The notes under the pieces were generated by a model. That model saw only the letters and a program-made list of their open reading frames with translations, was not told the DNA's origin and made no database searches. Shown here piece after piece: positions 17,074 through 25,192 of a DNA stretch of 64,000 nt; the stretch's first letter is position 1, and every line of letters starts with the position of its first letter. The DNA lies in assembly GCA_964640225.1 (NCBI GenBank), contig CAZXFI010000003.1:1-64000 (forward strand). The letters run 5' to 3'. Both the position numbers and the translations under genes were made by a program. The DNA comes from JAGLWW01 sp964640225 (GTDB lineage: Archaea > Aenigmatarchaeota > Aenigmatarchaeia > PWEA01 > JAGHBM01).

Positions 17074-17601
17074 TTATATTTTAGGGGAAGTATCAAAACA
17101 GTCCTCGCAAATCCACTGCCCGTCAACCTTCCTGAGATTCTCGCTGTAATTCCCGCAGAACTCGCAGACATCCCCTTCCATTTCGGAATCCATTTCCCTT
17201 CTATCAACAAGCGACTCCACCAGTCCGGGAGCCATTCTTAATATGTCCCCGTCCGTGAGGACCCCCACAACCCTTTTTCCGTCAACAACGGGGAGCCTCT
17301 TGACTTTTTTTTCAAGCATTATCCTTATGGCCTCTATGACATCCTCGTCCACCGGGGTTGTCACCAGCTTTTTTGTCATAACATCCTTTGCCTTTATTTT
17401 TTTCAAATCCTTGTTGGGAATTATTACTCTTTTCACAAGGTCTTCCGAGGTTATGAGTCCGAGAAGCCTGTTCTTATCGCAGACCAGCATGGAGCCAATG
17501 TCCTTTACCTTCATCTTTTTGGCCACCTCTGTAACTGGCTCATCTGGGCCGACTGTTATGATAACCTTTGTCATTGCATCTTCCACTGTTATTTTGGACA
17601 T
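17074..17601 (-). CDS. CBS-pair protein with C-terminal zinc ribbon
   Basis: 175 residues. Two CBS motifs occupy about residues 8-60 (ITVGPDEPVTEVAKKM, GLITSEDLV) and 70-125 (TPVDEDVIEAIRIM, GVLTDGDIL), forming an adenosyl-ligand-binding Bateman module. The tail carries CEFCGNYSENLRKVDGQWICEDC, a four-Cys zinc ribbon. Such proteins sense ATP, AMP or S-adenosylmethionine and may touch nucleic acid or protein through the ribbon. Function is not assignable further. It is divergent from the Hjc-like gene and precedes the unknown gene at 16552. Confidence 0.8.
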   Translation of the reverse strand: MSKITVEDAMTKVIITVGPDEPVTEVAKKMKVKDIGSMLVCDKNRLLGLITSEDLVKRVIIPNKDLKKIKAKDVMTKKLVTTPVDEDVIEAIRIMLEKKVKRLPVVDGKRVVGVLTDGDILRMAPGLVESLVDRREMDSEMEGDVCEFCGNYSENLRKVDGQWICEDCFDTSPKI

Positions 17602-17656
17602 CGTACCACAATATTAAATTTATTAAAGCATCTATTTAAAATTAAATCGTGATTTT

Positions 17657-18028
17657 GTGACCAACTACGGGAAAGGCGTGGCTTTTGAATTCCGGGTAAG
17701 GGATTTGTTCAGGAAACTTGGCTATGTAGCAGAAAGAAAGGCGGCCTCTTCCCCCTACGATATTATTGTGATGAAGGATGGGAGCGTCAAGTTTCTTGTT
17801 GACGCAAAAAAAACCTCCCAGAAAGACAAAAAATTCATTTACATCAAACAGGCGGACCTGGAAAAAATAATAAAGGAATCCAAAAAACTAGGGGCAAGGC
17901 CACTTGTTGTTTACGGGTTTTATAGGTCTCCAATATTCGTGGACTTTCCGGGGAAACTGGTTAAAAAAAATGTGGCCAGGCTTACCGGAGGGATTAGACT
18001 GGAGGATTTTCTTTTATCCTGCGTATAG
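17657..18028 (+). CDS. Holliday junction resolvase Hjc-like nuclease
   Basis: 123 residues of the restriction-endonuclease-like fold: KGVAFEFRVRDLF carries the N-terminal acidic residue, SSPYDIIV the metal Asp, and FLVDAKKTS the final motif. The usual ExK is DxK here, a conservative change. Hjc cuts four-way junctions in homologous recombination. The GTG start follows GTGAT by 3 nt. Since many archaeal Hjc-fold proteins are not junction resolvases, the exact substrate is uncertain. Its 3' end overlaps the small membrane-protein gene on the other strand. Confidence 0.72.
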   Translation: MTNYGKGVAFEFRVRDLFRKLGYVAERKAASSPYDIIVMKDGSVKFLVDAKKTSQKDKKFIYIKQADLEKIIKESKKLGARPLVVYGFYRSPIFVDFPGKLVKKNVARLTGGIRLEDFLLSCV

Positions 18029-18175
18029 GTCGCGTTGTTTTACAAAGAAGCCCATTAAAAACAAAAACACCCCCGGGACTGACACAACCCAGGAAAGGGG
18101 GATTTTATACAAAAAATACAAAAACAACCCCAAAACCACGACTAAAAAACCAATAATCATCCATCTGTAGTTCAT
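18014..18175 (-). CDS. 53-residue two-helix membrane protein coupled to the COG1709-type regulator
   Basis: An ATG at 18175 overlaps the stop of the upstream regulator by ATGA. The 53 residues form two hydrophobic helices (roughly MIIGFLVVVLGLFLYFLY and VVSVPGVFLFLMGFFV) joined by a short loop, ending in a charged tail. Coupling makes it a real gene despite its size. It could pass a membrane signal to the regulator or be controlled by it; nothing else is readable. The 3' end runs antisense into the end of the Hjc-like gene for 15 nt. Confidence 0.62.
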   Translation of the reverse strand: MNYRWMIIGFLVVVLGLFLYFLYKIPLSWVVSVPGVFLFLMGFFVKQRDLYAG

Positions 18176-18891
18176 CCAAATCCCCTCTTTAACATTCCCT
18201 TGAGCTCTGTTAAATTTCTTGTTTTAGTCATCGCCAGAACTATTCCCTCTATTCCCGCTATCCTCCTGGCCACCTCGTCCACCTTTTCTGGCCCATGGAG
18301 TATTACGAGTGAGGGTTTTAGGTTTGTCACCTTTATGGCAACCATTGAAGACCTTCCTGTGGTTACGTTTGAGAATATAAGCGCCCTGTTGGTTGTAAAC
18401 CCGTATATTTTGACCAATTCCATCGGGGTTAGCTCCATTATGGCTTTCATTGAATCAACAAGCGAGTAGCCGTATATCTCGTTCTCTAGTAAATCTTCCC
18501 TTGAGACCACCATGCAGTTTGTTTTCTCGCAAAAATCCCCTATTGAAACAGGGTATTTAAATTCCTTTATATCAAGAATGCTTGAAAGTAGAAAATTTTC
18601 TCCTGAAAGCGTGTAAAACTCCCTTAAAAATTCGGCTCCCTTCCTTTCGGAAATTTTTATAAGGGAATTGACTATGTTGTTTATTATTTTTATTCCCGGT
18701 GAAGACCTTCTGTTGCTTTCATAATCAGATATTACAGAAGGTGTGACCTTCATTTCATCTGCAATTTCCTTTTGAGAAACTTTGAAAATATTTCTCCATT
18801 TTTTTATAACCGAGCCTGGTTTTTGGGACAGGACTATTTCTCCACAAATTCTCTTAACTAAATTCTCTTTTATTAAATCTTTTTCATTCAT
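18172..18891 (-). CDS. Predicted HTH transcriptional regulator (COG1709-like)
   Basis: 239 residues. An XRE-type helix-turn-helix is clear near residues 35-62 (VSQKEIADEMKVTPSVISDYE). The C-terminal part lacks obvious sensor motifs but contains the archaeal family segments LTPMELVKIYGFTTNRALIFSNVTTGRSSMVA and LVILHGPEKVDEVARRIA, as recalled from COG1709 predicted regulators. The gene reads away from the candidate origin; a TATAACA-N-TGTTATA palindrome lies about 105 nt upstream of its start. It is coupled to the small membrane protein downstream. Confidence 0.75.
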   Translation of the reverse strand: MNEKDLIKENLVKRICGEIVLSQKPGSVIKKWRNIFKVSQKEIADEMKVTPSVISDYESNRRSSPGIKIINNIVNSLIKISERKGAEFLREFYTLSGENFLLSSILDIKEFKYPVSIGDFCEKTNCMVVSREDLLENEIYGYSLVDSMKAIMELTPMELVKIYGFTTNRALIFSNVTTGRSSMVAIKVTNLKPSLVILHGPEKVDEVARRIAGIEGIVLAMTKTRNLTELKGMLKRGFG

Positions 18892-18993
18892 AAGTTATTT
18901 ATTGTCGAAATAAATATAAATAAATGTCGTATATACCCTGAGACGTTTGTTTCTTATGGAGATTTTTTATTTTTAATAGGTTTATAATATAAT

Positions 18994-19010
18994 ATATAAC
19001 AGTGTTATAT
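18994..19010. promoter_or_regulatory. Palindrome TATAACA-G-TGTTATA (site 1)
   Basis: A perfect 17-nt dyad (ATATAACA, G, TGTTATAT) inside the A+T-rich part of the candidate origin and about 105 nt upstream of the COG1709-type regulator start. The same 7+1+7 pattern recurs at 27159, 36469 and 59958. It is a plausible binding site for a homodimeric HTH regulator. Confidence 0.55.
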
Positions 19011-19035
19011 CATAGTTAGTAGTAGTAATAAGAAA

Positions 19036-19058
19036 TTCCAAAGGAAATAGAGGGGTGT
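19036..19058 (+). repeat. ORB-like element 1
   Basis: TTCCAAAGGAAA forms the dyad and AGGGGTGT the G-rich end, in the order of archaeal origin recognition boxes. It matches the reverse complement of the two downstream elements at 17 of 22 aligned positions and points toward them. Confidence 0.65.
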
Positions 19059-19061
19059 CTT

Positions 19062-19114
19062 ATTCACACCCCTTTATTTCACGTGCAAATTCACACCCCT
19101 TTATTTCACGTGCA
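19062..19114 (-). repeat. Two tandem ORB-like elements (26-bp perfect direct repeat, 27-bp period)
   Basis: Identical 26-bp units at 19062-19087 and 19089-19114 are separated by one base. Read on the minus strand each unit has the core CACGTGAAATAAAGGGGTGT. They face the first ORB-like element. The CACGTG core also recurs in the motif array upstream of the second AAA+ gene at 53345, which suggests related binding proteins. Confidence 0.7.
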
Positions 19115-19168
19115 GATATGTATTTATAAATTCAAACTCTATATGAAAGAAAGGGGGGTTGGTTTCAT

Positions 19169-20356
19169 TTGCAAAAATCTTTGGAGTCTATTTTCAATGG
19201 TTATGTAAATAAAAGAAAGATTTTTACTAACAAAAAAGCAATAACAATTTCCTACAAACCCAACGAGCTTCCACACAGAAACAGGGAAATAGAGAGCGTG
19301 GCTTCAATTTTAGGCCCAAGTTTAAGTGGGGAGAAACCCTCCAATGTATTTATATTCGGGAAGCCCGGAACAGGCAAAACTGCCGTGATTCACCTAATAT
19401 CAAAAAAACTCACTAAGATGAGCAAAAAAAACGTGGGCCTGTTTTATCTTAATTGTAAAATGAGGAATGTGGCCGACACGGAATATAGGCTAATCGCGCA
19501 GCTTGCAAGAGAGCTCGGTGAGTTCGTTCCTGTCACAGGTCTCCCAACGGACCATGTTTACAACCTGTTCTTCAAGGCCTTGGACAAACGAGGCGGGGTT
19601 ATTATTCTAATACTGGATGAAATAGACGTGCTTGTTGAAAAAATAGGGGACAACTTCCTTTATAACTTGACAAGAATAAACGAGGAGCTCAATAACACCC
19701 AGGTAAGTATAGTGGGAATTTCAAACAACCTGTCCTTCACGAACGACATGGATCCCCGCGTGAAGTCTTCACTTTCTGAGGAGGAGCTAATATTCCACCC
19801 TTACAATGCAATACAGCTGCAGGATATTTTAAGAAAGAGGTCCGAGGGGGCCTTCAAGGAAAACACCTTGGAGCCGGGTGTGATAGAAAAGTGCGCGGGA
19901 CTGGCTGCCCAGGAGCACGGGGACGCCAGGAGGGCGCTGGACCTGCTCAGAGTGGCCGCCGAGATAGCGGAAAGAGAAAGTTCGGAAAGGGTTATGGAGA
20001 AGCACGTTGACATGGCGGAGTCAAAAATAGACAAGGACAGGATAGTAGAAATAGTAAAATCCCAACCCAGGCAGAGCCAGGCAGTCTTGTGGAGTATAAT
20101 GAAGACAGGAGGCGAGATTCAGACGGGGGATATATTTTCTGTTTACGAAAAAATATGCGCCGAAAACGGCCTCAAGCCCCTGACGCACAGAAGGGTTTCC
20201 GACCTGATAGCGGAGCTGGATATGCTGGGAATAATAAGTGCCAGGGTTGTCAGCAAGGGCAGGTATGGAAGGACGAGAATAGTCAAGATGAGCCTCCAGG
20301 ATTCTCTTTTAGGCAAAATAAGGGAAATACTGCAGACAAAATATTACTTCCAGTGA
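19169..20356 (+). CDS. cdc6: Orc1/Cdc6-family replication initiator
   Basis: 395 residues, TTG start. Walker A is GKPGTGKT at 64-71, Walker B LILDEID near 147-153, sensor 1 GISNN and sensor 2 GDARRALDLL, with a C-terminal winged helix (ending in GRYGRTRIV). This is the AAA+ initiator that binds ORB sites and opens archaeal origins, and it sits directly downstream of three ORB-like elements. It is followed after 4 nt by the polymerase D small subunit, the same neighbour as in several euryarchaea. All ATPase motifs are intact. Confidence 0.93.
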   Translation: MQKSLESIFNGYVNKRKIFTNKKAITISYKPNELPHRNREIESVASILGPSLSGEKPSNVFIFGKPGTGKTAVIHLISKKLTKMSKKNVGLFYLNCKMRNVADTEYRLIAQLARELGEFVPVTGLPTDHVYNLFFKALDKRGGVIILILDEIDVLVEKIGDNFLYNLTRINEELNNTQVSIVGISNNLSFTNDMDPRVKSSLSEEELIFHPYNAIQLQDILRKRSEGAFKENTLEPGVIEKCAGLAAQEHGDARRALDLLRVAAEIAERESSERVMEKHVDMAESKIDKDRIVEIVKSQPRQSQAVLWSIMKTGGEIQTGDIFSVYEKICAENGLKPLTHRRVSDLIAELDMLGIISARVVSKGRYGRTRIVKMSLQDSLLGKIREILQTKYYFQ

Positions 20357-20360
20357 TTTT

Positions 20361-21368
20361 ATGGATTTGGTTAAGGATTTTTTAGACAAGGGAATTCTGC
20401 TGTCCCCGGGGGTGGTAGGCAAGGTTAAAAAAAAGGACCTGAAGGAAATAACGAAAAAAATGGGCAGGAAAGTCGTGGTAACGGGAGAGGTATTGTGCGC
20501 GGTCAGGGGAACGGGAGTGGAAATATTAAGAGAGCATAAGAAACTGGATGAAACAAAAAGAATAACGGAATTTGTTGATTTTTACAACAAAAGGTTTGAA
20601 TTTTTGCGCGGATTGCTGGAGGAAAAACTGGAAATTGAGAAAATAACATCCATAAACAAACTTAACACAGGCAGAGTCACGGTCATAGGAATGGTAAGGG
20701 AAATAAATGATAAGGGGTTTAAGATAGAGGACTCCACGGGTTCTGTTTTTTGCAGGTCAGATGAAAGGCTTTTGGAGGACGAGGTTGTGGCGGTTGCGGG
20801 GAATTTTGACAGGAAAGACCTCTGCGCCGAAAAAATAATCTACCCGGACATACCCCTTAACAAAAAAATAAATCTGACGAAGGAAGACTGCCGTGTGTTG
20901 TTCACAAAAAAACTCACCAAGGAGCCTTCACATGAACCTTCACATATATTCACGTTTGATTTAAACCCGGAAATTTTGGGGAGCATTTCAGCAGAAATTA
21001 TAACGAAAAAAGAGGGCCTGAAAAAAGGCCCCGGAAGGACAGGCCTTGGGCTACCATCTCTCTTGGAAATAAGCGGGGTGAAGATTTTTGTTTTTGAGAA
21101 CAAGGAAATGGAAGAAATAAAGAAGAAAACGGAAATCAAAGACGAGAAAAATCTAATTACCTCGCTCCTGAAAAGAAGGCACCTGCTTCCGCATGTTTAC
21201 ACGGAAGGCGACCCGTATCTGCTGAAGGATATACCAGACATAATATTTTTCTCCGGGGGAAAGGAAAGTTTCTTCCTGAATTACAAGGGGGTTTCAATCG
21301 TTTCGGTTGCAGGAAAGGAAAGCTTTTTGGTAAACCTGAAAACAAGGGATTATGAGGAGTTGGAATGA
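20361..21368 (+). CDS. DNA polymerase D small subunit (DP1)-like protein without phosphoesterase motifs
   Basis: 335 residues. The OB-fold part (GRVTVIGMVREINDKGFKIEDSTG ... IIYPDIPL) and the C-terminal segment LLKRRHLLPHVY ... DIPDIIFFSGGKESFFLNYKGV follow the DP1 plan. The DP1 calcineurin-like domain should carry DxH, GNHD, a late His and GHxH; here the corresponding places read PGRTGLGLP, SGVKIFVFEN and GGKE, so metal ligands are gone and the domain is shortened (usual DP1 is about 480-620 residues). It would be a structural, non-nuclease partner of DP2, as in eukaryotic polymerase B-subunits. DP2 is not in the window. It overlaps the HAD gene by ATGA. Confidence 0.75.
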   Translation: MDLVKDFLDKGILLSPGVVGKVKKKDLKEITKKMGRKVVVTGEVLCAVRGTGVEILREHKKLDETKRITEFVDFYNKRFEFLRGLLEEKLEIEKITSINKLNTGRVTVIGMVREINDKGFKIEDSTGSVFCRSDERLLEDEVVAVAGNFDRKDLCAEKIIYPDIPLNKKINLTKEDCRVLFTKKLTKEPSHEPSHIFTFDLNPEILGSISAEIITKKEGLKKGPGRTGLGLPSLLEISGVKIFVFENKEMEEIKKKTEIKDEKNLITSLLKRRHLLPHVYTEGDPYLLKDIPDIIFFSGGKESFFLNYKGVSIVSVAGKESFLVNLKTRDYEELE

Positions 21369-21976
21369 ACATAATATTTGACCTCGGGGGCGTTTTAATA
21401 ACAAACGACTGGGATAAAAAAAACACGGGGTTTTTTGCGGAGTTTATAGGGGTTTTCGGGGTTTCCGAGAAAGACATGGACCGGGGGTGGAGAGCCGGAC
21501 ACGATCCCTTCTTTACGGGTAGGATAAGCGAAAACGAGTTCTGGAAAATATTTTTTAAAAAGGCAGGCCGCGAAGAAGTCTCGGAAGAAGACCTTGCCCG
21601 CGCCAAAAAAATTTGGAGAAAGCACCAGAAACAGGACAAAAACATGCTGGCTCTTTTGAGGAAACTGAAAAAAAACCACATTTTGGTAGGACTTACCAAC
21701 CTAGGAAGGGAGTGGGCCGACTATAAGATAAAAAAATACAAACTAAACAGGTATTTTCAAACGGTTTTCATTTCCGGGTACCTGGGAGTGGCCAAACCGG
21801 ACCCGGAAATCTACAAGAAAGTACTCATGAAGCTCGGCGCCGAGCCAGAAGATTGCTTTTTTATTGACGACAGGGAGAGAAACACCGCCCCCGCGGAAAT
21901 TCTGGGGTTCAGGACCGTTGTTTTTAAGAACCGGAAAGAACTGGAAAAAAAACTGGCTGAAGTGGGTCTGCTGTAA
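21365..21976 (+). CDS. HAD-superfamily hydrolase (YihX-like, subfamily IA)
   Basis: 203 residues. Motif I is FDLGGVL with the nucleophile Asp6, motif II LTNLG, motif III the Lys of GVAKPDPEIY, and motif IV FIDDRERN. It should dephosphorylate a small phosphorylated metabolite. The motif I form DLGGVL rather than DxDxT is common in the YihX-like branch. Translational coupling to the DP1-like gene is unexpected for a metabolic phosphatase and may simply reflect operon packing. Substrate is unknown. Confidence 0.82.
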   Translation: MNIIFDLGGVLITNDWDKKNTGFFAEFIGVFGVSEKDMDRGWRAGHDPFFTGRISENEFWKIFFKKAGREEVSEEDLARAKKIWRKHQKQDKNMLALLRKLKKNHILVGLTNLGREWADYKIKKYKLNRYFQTVFISGYLGVAKPDPEIYKKVLMKLGAEPEDCFFIDDRERNTAPAEILGFRTVVFKNRKELEKKLAEVGLL

Positions 21977-22041
21977 AACAATATGCTGCAGAACAAATTA
22001 ATTTTTATAGCTTAATGTTCATTACTTTGTTGGGGTTGAAA

Positions 22042-24708
22042 ATGGAGTTGCAGGTTCTTGACGCCGATTACACGTTGCTTAATGAAAAACCAATAGTAAG
22101 AGTTTTCTGCAAGGATTCTACGGGGAAGGTTTTTTGTGTTTTTAAAAGGGGTGTGGAACCTTACTTCTATGCGCTGGGGGAAACGGATGAGATAAAGGAG
22201 AAACTCAAGAAATTTGAAGGCGAAATACAGAGAGTGGAGGAAGTAGAAAGGTTCCTTCCGGTGGGCTACCAGGAAAAGAAAACAAAAGTCCTTAAAATAA
22301 CCAACAGAAACCCCTCCAAGGTTCCCGCCATAAGGGAAACCCTGGGGTGCAGGGTTTTTGAGGCGGACATTCTTTTCAAGTACAGGTTCTTCTCGGACAC
22401 AGGCATAAAAGGCATGAACTGGATAGAAGTTGAGGGAGATTTTGTCAACACAAACACGGTCTCTTGTACGGGAATTGAAGCAAAAAAGATAAAACCAAAA
22501 AACAAGGAGGAAAACATTCCTTTAAAAATTATGGCCCTGGACATAGAGACAGAGGCGCCGTCGGACAGGATGCCGGAGCCGGACAAGGACGCGATAACCA
22601 TGATAAGCCTGGCCTTCTCGGAGGATTACAAAAAGGAGAAAGACATGGTTATAGTCTCAAAACATGTCATGCTCAGGGACGACCAGAAAAATAATACAAT
22701 ATGCACGGATAACGAGAAAAAAATGCTGGAAAAACTCAAGGATGTGATAAACGACTACGACCCCGATGTAATAACAGGATACAACATACAGAACTTTGAC
22801 ATGCCCTTTATTGTCGGCAGGATGGACAAGTCCGGCGTCAAGAAGGACTTCGGAAGGGCAAAGGACAAGAACGTTTTTTGCAGCAAGTATGGTCCAATCT
22901 CCAACACGAACATGTCAGGAAGAATAGTCTCCGATTCCTACCAAATTATCAAAAAAGACTTCTCCTTCAAGAGCTACAAGCTGGACAACGTAGCGGAAAA
23001 GCTTCTGGGCAAGAAAAAAATTGACATAAGCTACAAAGATTTTGAAAGGCTGTGGAACGGGAGAAAAGAGGGTGTTCAAAAACTCATAGATTACGCGAGA
23101 AAAGACTCAATACTGGCGCTGGACCTTGTGAAAAAGAAGAACCTCCTTGACAAGTACATAGCTCTTTCAAGGGTTTCCGGAATACTGCTTCAGGATGCTC
23201 TGAACGGGGGAGAGTCAATAAGAATAGAAAACGTTTTGCTCTCCGAGTTCAACAAGAGAGGCCTACTTTTCCCTCCCAAGCCAAGCGACAGGGAGGTTAT
23301 GGAAAGGGCGAATAGAAGGGAGAAGAGCGGACTGAAGGGGGGGCTTGTTCTGGAGCCGAGGGCGGGACTTCATACCGACGGATGCATACTTGTTCTGGAC
23401 TTCAAGAGCCTTTACCCAAGCATAATAAGGACTTACAATATATGCCCCACAACGCTTCTCAAAGAAAATTTGGATGTGGAATACAGCACTTCCCCGCTTG
23501 GAATAAAGTTCGTGAAAAGCAGCGTAAAGGAAGGCATACTTCCCCACGTGCTGGAGAACCTGATAAACCAGAGATCCCTTGTCAAGAAAAAAATGCACGA
23601 GGAAAGGGATGCGGACAAGAAGAGACTGCTTTACGCCAAACAGTGGGCCCTTAAAATACTGGCCAACGCCTTTTACGGTTATACGGGGTATCTCAGGGCA
23701 AAAACCTACGTCATGGAGGTGGCCAACACAATAACCGCCTTTGGTAGGGAATTGCTGCAAAGAACCAGAAAGGAAATAACCGACATGGGTTACGAGGTTG
23801 TATACGGGGACACGGACTCGGTTTTTGTTAAAGCGGACACCAAGGACCTTGAAAAGGCGTACAAGCTGGGAAACCGGATAGTAAGCAAGATAGACTTACC
23901 CGGAAAACTTGTCCTGGAATTTGAGAAAATATTCCGCTCGTTTCTTATATTGACCAAAAAAAGGTACGCCGGATGGAGCTTTGAGAAAAACAACGGCGAC
24001 TGGTCGGACAAAATAGAGATGAAGGGAATAGAAACTGTGAGGAGGGACTGGCCAGACCTTGTAACGGAGAGCATGAATGTGGTGCTTAACATAATCCTGA
24101 AGGAAGGCAACGTCAAAAAGGCGATAGCCTACGTCCAGGGAGAGGTTGACAAGCTCAACGCGGGAACAGTGAACCTTAAAAAGCTCGCGGTCACAAAGAG
24201 CATAACAAAAAGCGTGGACAGGTATGACGGCATGCTGCCGCACATAGAGCTGGCCAAAAAGATAAGTCAGAGGAATCCCTCCCAGACTCCTTCCCCGGGG
24301 ACCAGGATATCTTACATCATAATAAGGGGCAACCAGATGCTGAGTAAGAGAGCCGAAGAGCCCGAGTACATAAACGAGCACAAGCTGAACATAGACTCCT
24401 GTTATTACATAGAGAACCAGCTTTTGCCCCCACTTGAAAGAATATTTTCCGTGATAGGCGTTGACAAGGGAGAGCTTATGGGCAAGGGGAGGCAGTGCAA
24501 CCTGAAGGACATGCTGAAGCCCGCCAAGAGAAACCATAAAATAGAGATACCCCCGGAAAAAATTATCGTAAAGTCCCCCGAAGGATTCGTCTGCAGGAAC
24601 TGCAACAAGAATTTCAGAAGGGTCCCTCTTGTGGGTAGGTGTGATTGCGGGGGAGAGATTCTGGCCTTTGCTCGGGGGAATATGGGTTTTCTTATAAAAC
24701 TAAATTAA
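22042..24708 (+). CDS. Family B DNA polymerase
   Basis: 888 residues. Exonuclease motifs are ALDIETEAP (Exo I, about 165-174), GYNIQNFDMPF (Exo II) and YARKDSILALD (Exo III). Polymerase motifs are LDFKSLYPSII (A, Asp453), KILANAFYGYTGY (B) and VYGDTDSV (C, around 588). The C-terminus has a four-Cys zinc module (CRNCNK ... CDCGG), resembling archaeal B3-type enzymes. All catalytic residues are present, so a proofreading polymerase is expected. ATG at 22042 fits the TATA (TTTTTATAG, about 22001-22010); an in-frame ATG at 22015 lies too close to it. Confidence 0.95.
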   Translation: MELQVLDADYTLLNEKPIVRVFCKDSTGKVFCVFKRGVEPYFYALGETDEIKEKLKKFEGEIQRVEEVERFLPVGYQEKKTKVLKITNRNPSKVPAIRETLGCRVFEADILFKYRFFSDTGIKGMNWIEVEGDFVNTNTVSCTGIEAKKIKPKNKEENIPLKIMALDIETEAPSDRMPEPDKDAITMISLAFSEDYKKEKDMVIVSKHVMLRDDQKNNTICTDNEKKMLEKLKDVINDYDPDVITGYNIQNFDMPFIVGRMDKSGVKKDFGRAKDKNVFCSKYGPISNTNMSGRIVSDSYQIIKKDFSFKSYKLDNVAEKLLGKKKIDISYKDFERLWNGRKEGVQKLIDYARKDSILALDLVKKKNLLDKYIALSRVSGILLQDALNGGESIRIENVLLSEFNKRGLLFPPKPSDREVMERANRREKSGLKGGLVLEPRAGLHTDGCILVLDFKSLYPSIIRTYNICPTTLLKENLDVEYSTSPLGIKFVKSSVKEGILPHVLENLINQRSLVKKKMHEERDADKKRLLYAKQWALKILANAFYGYTGYLRAKTYVMEVANTITAFGRELLQRTRKEITDMGYEVVYGDTDSVFVKADTKDLEKAYKLGNRIVSKIDLPGKLVLEFEKIFRSFLILTKKRYAGWSFEKNNGDWSDKIEMKGIETVRRDWPDLVTESMNVVLNIILKEGNVKKAIAYVQGEVDKLNAGTVNLKKLAVTKSITKSVDRYDGMLPHIELAKKISQRNPSQTPSPGTRISYIIIRGNQMLSKRAEEPEYINEHKLNIDSCYYIENQLLPPLERIFSVIGVDKGELMGKGRQCNLKDMLKPAKRNHKIEIPPEKIIVKSPEGFVCRNCNKNFRRVPLVGRCDCGGEILAFARGNMGFLIKLN

Positions 24709-24739
24709 TGCTTATATTTGGCGCCCCTGAAATATTATT

Positions 24740-25192
24740 ATGACCCCCGTGGACCAGCTGGCGTTTTTCTCCGACAGCATAATTTATCTTTCCGTGCTGC
24801 TGATACCGTTTTATCTTTGGGGTAATGACAGGAAAAAACTTTTTTTATATTCATTAAGCTTTGTTGCGGTGCTGGTTTCCGTTTACCTCATCAAGATAAC
24901 TCTAGCCGTTCCCAGGCCGGCCCTCGGCCTTATTCCGATGCCGGCCACGCCTTCCTTCCCAAGCATGCACGCCTCCCTCGGCCTGCTTCCGGCGGGATTT
25001 TTTTTTCATGTGAAAAAATACAAGGTTCCTCTCATTGCTTACGGCTCTCTGATAGCGTATTCTAGGGTACTTCTGGGAGTTCATTACTGGATGGACATAT
25101 TTACCGGGGCGGTGATCGGTTTTCTAATACCTCTGACGATTTTTTACAAAAAGAAAAAAGTGCTTAAGTTTTTCAGGCTAGACAAAAAATAA
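24740..25192 (+). CDS. PAP2-family membrane phosphatase
   Basis: 150 residues with four to five hydrophobic helices. The three phosphatase motifs are present: KITLAVPRP, SFPSMHAS and SRVLLGVHYWMDI, giving the Lys/Arg, Ser-Met-His and Arg-His-Asp active site. In archaea such small PAP2 enzymes may dephosphorylate polyprenyl diphosphates or lipid phosphates at the outer membrane face. Its last 15 nt overlap the convergent transporter gene. Confidence 0.85.
   Translation: MTPVDQLAFFSDSIIYLSVLLIPFYLWGNDRKKLFLYSLSFVAVLVSVYLIKITLAVPRPALGLIPMPATPSFPSMHASLGLLPAGFFFHVKKYKVPLIAYGSLIAYSRVLLGVHYWMDIFTGAVIGFLIPLTIFYKKKKVLKFFRLDKK

Larger units (their letters stand above)
18940..19130. other. Candidate chromosomal replication origin (oriC) next to orc1/cdc6
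   Basis: This non-coding stretch upstream of orc1/cdc6 combines an A+T-rich segment (about 18963-19030), a short palindrome, and three related elements resembling archaeal origin recognition boxes: one on the plus strand at 19036-19058 and two in opposite orientation at 19063-19087 and 19090-19114. Each has a GAAATA(G/A)A core followed by GGGGTGT, like the dyad plus G-string of known ORB sites. Position beside the initiator gene, paired orientation and an A+T-rich flank all fit an archaeal origin. Strand-composition analysis was not possible here. Confidence 0.7.

Noticed and set aside
20361..21368. DP1-like gene as a pseudogene
   Set aside because: The frame is intact over 335 codons, coupled to the next gene and spaced 4 nt after orc1/cdc6; loss of motifs is in-frame and ordered.
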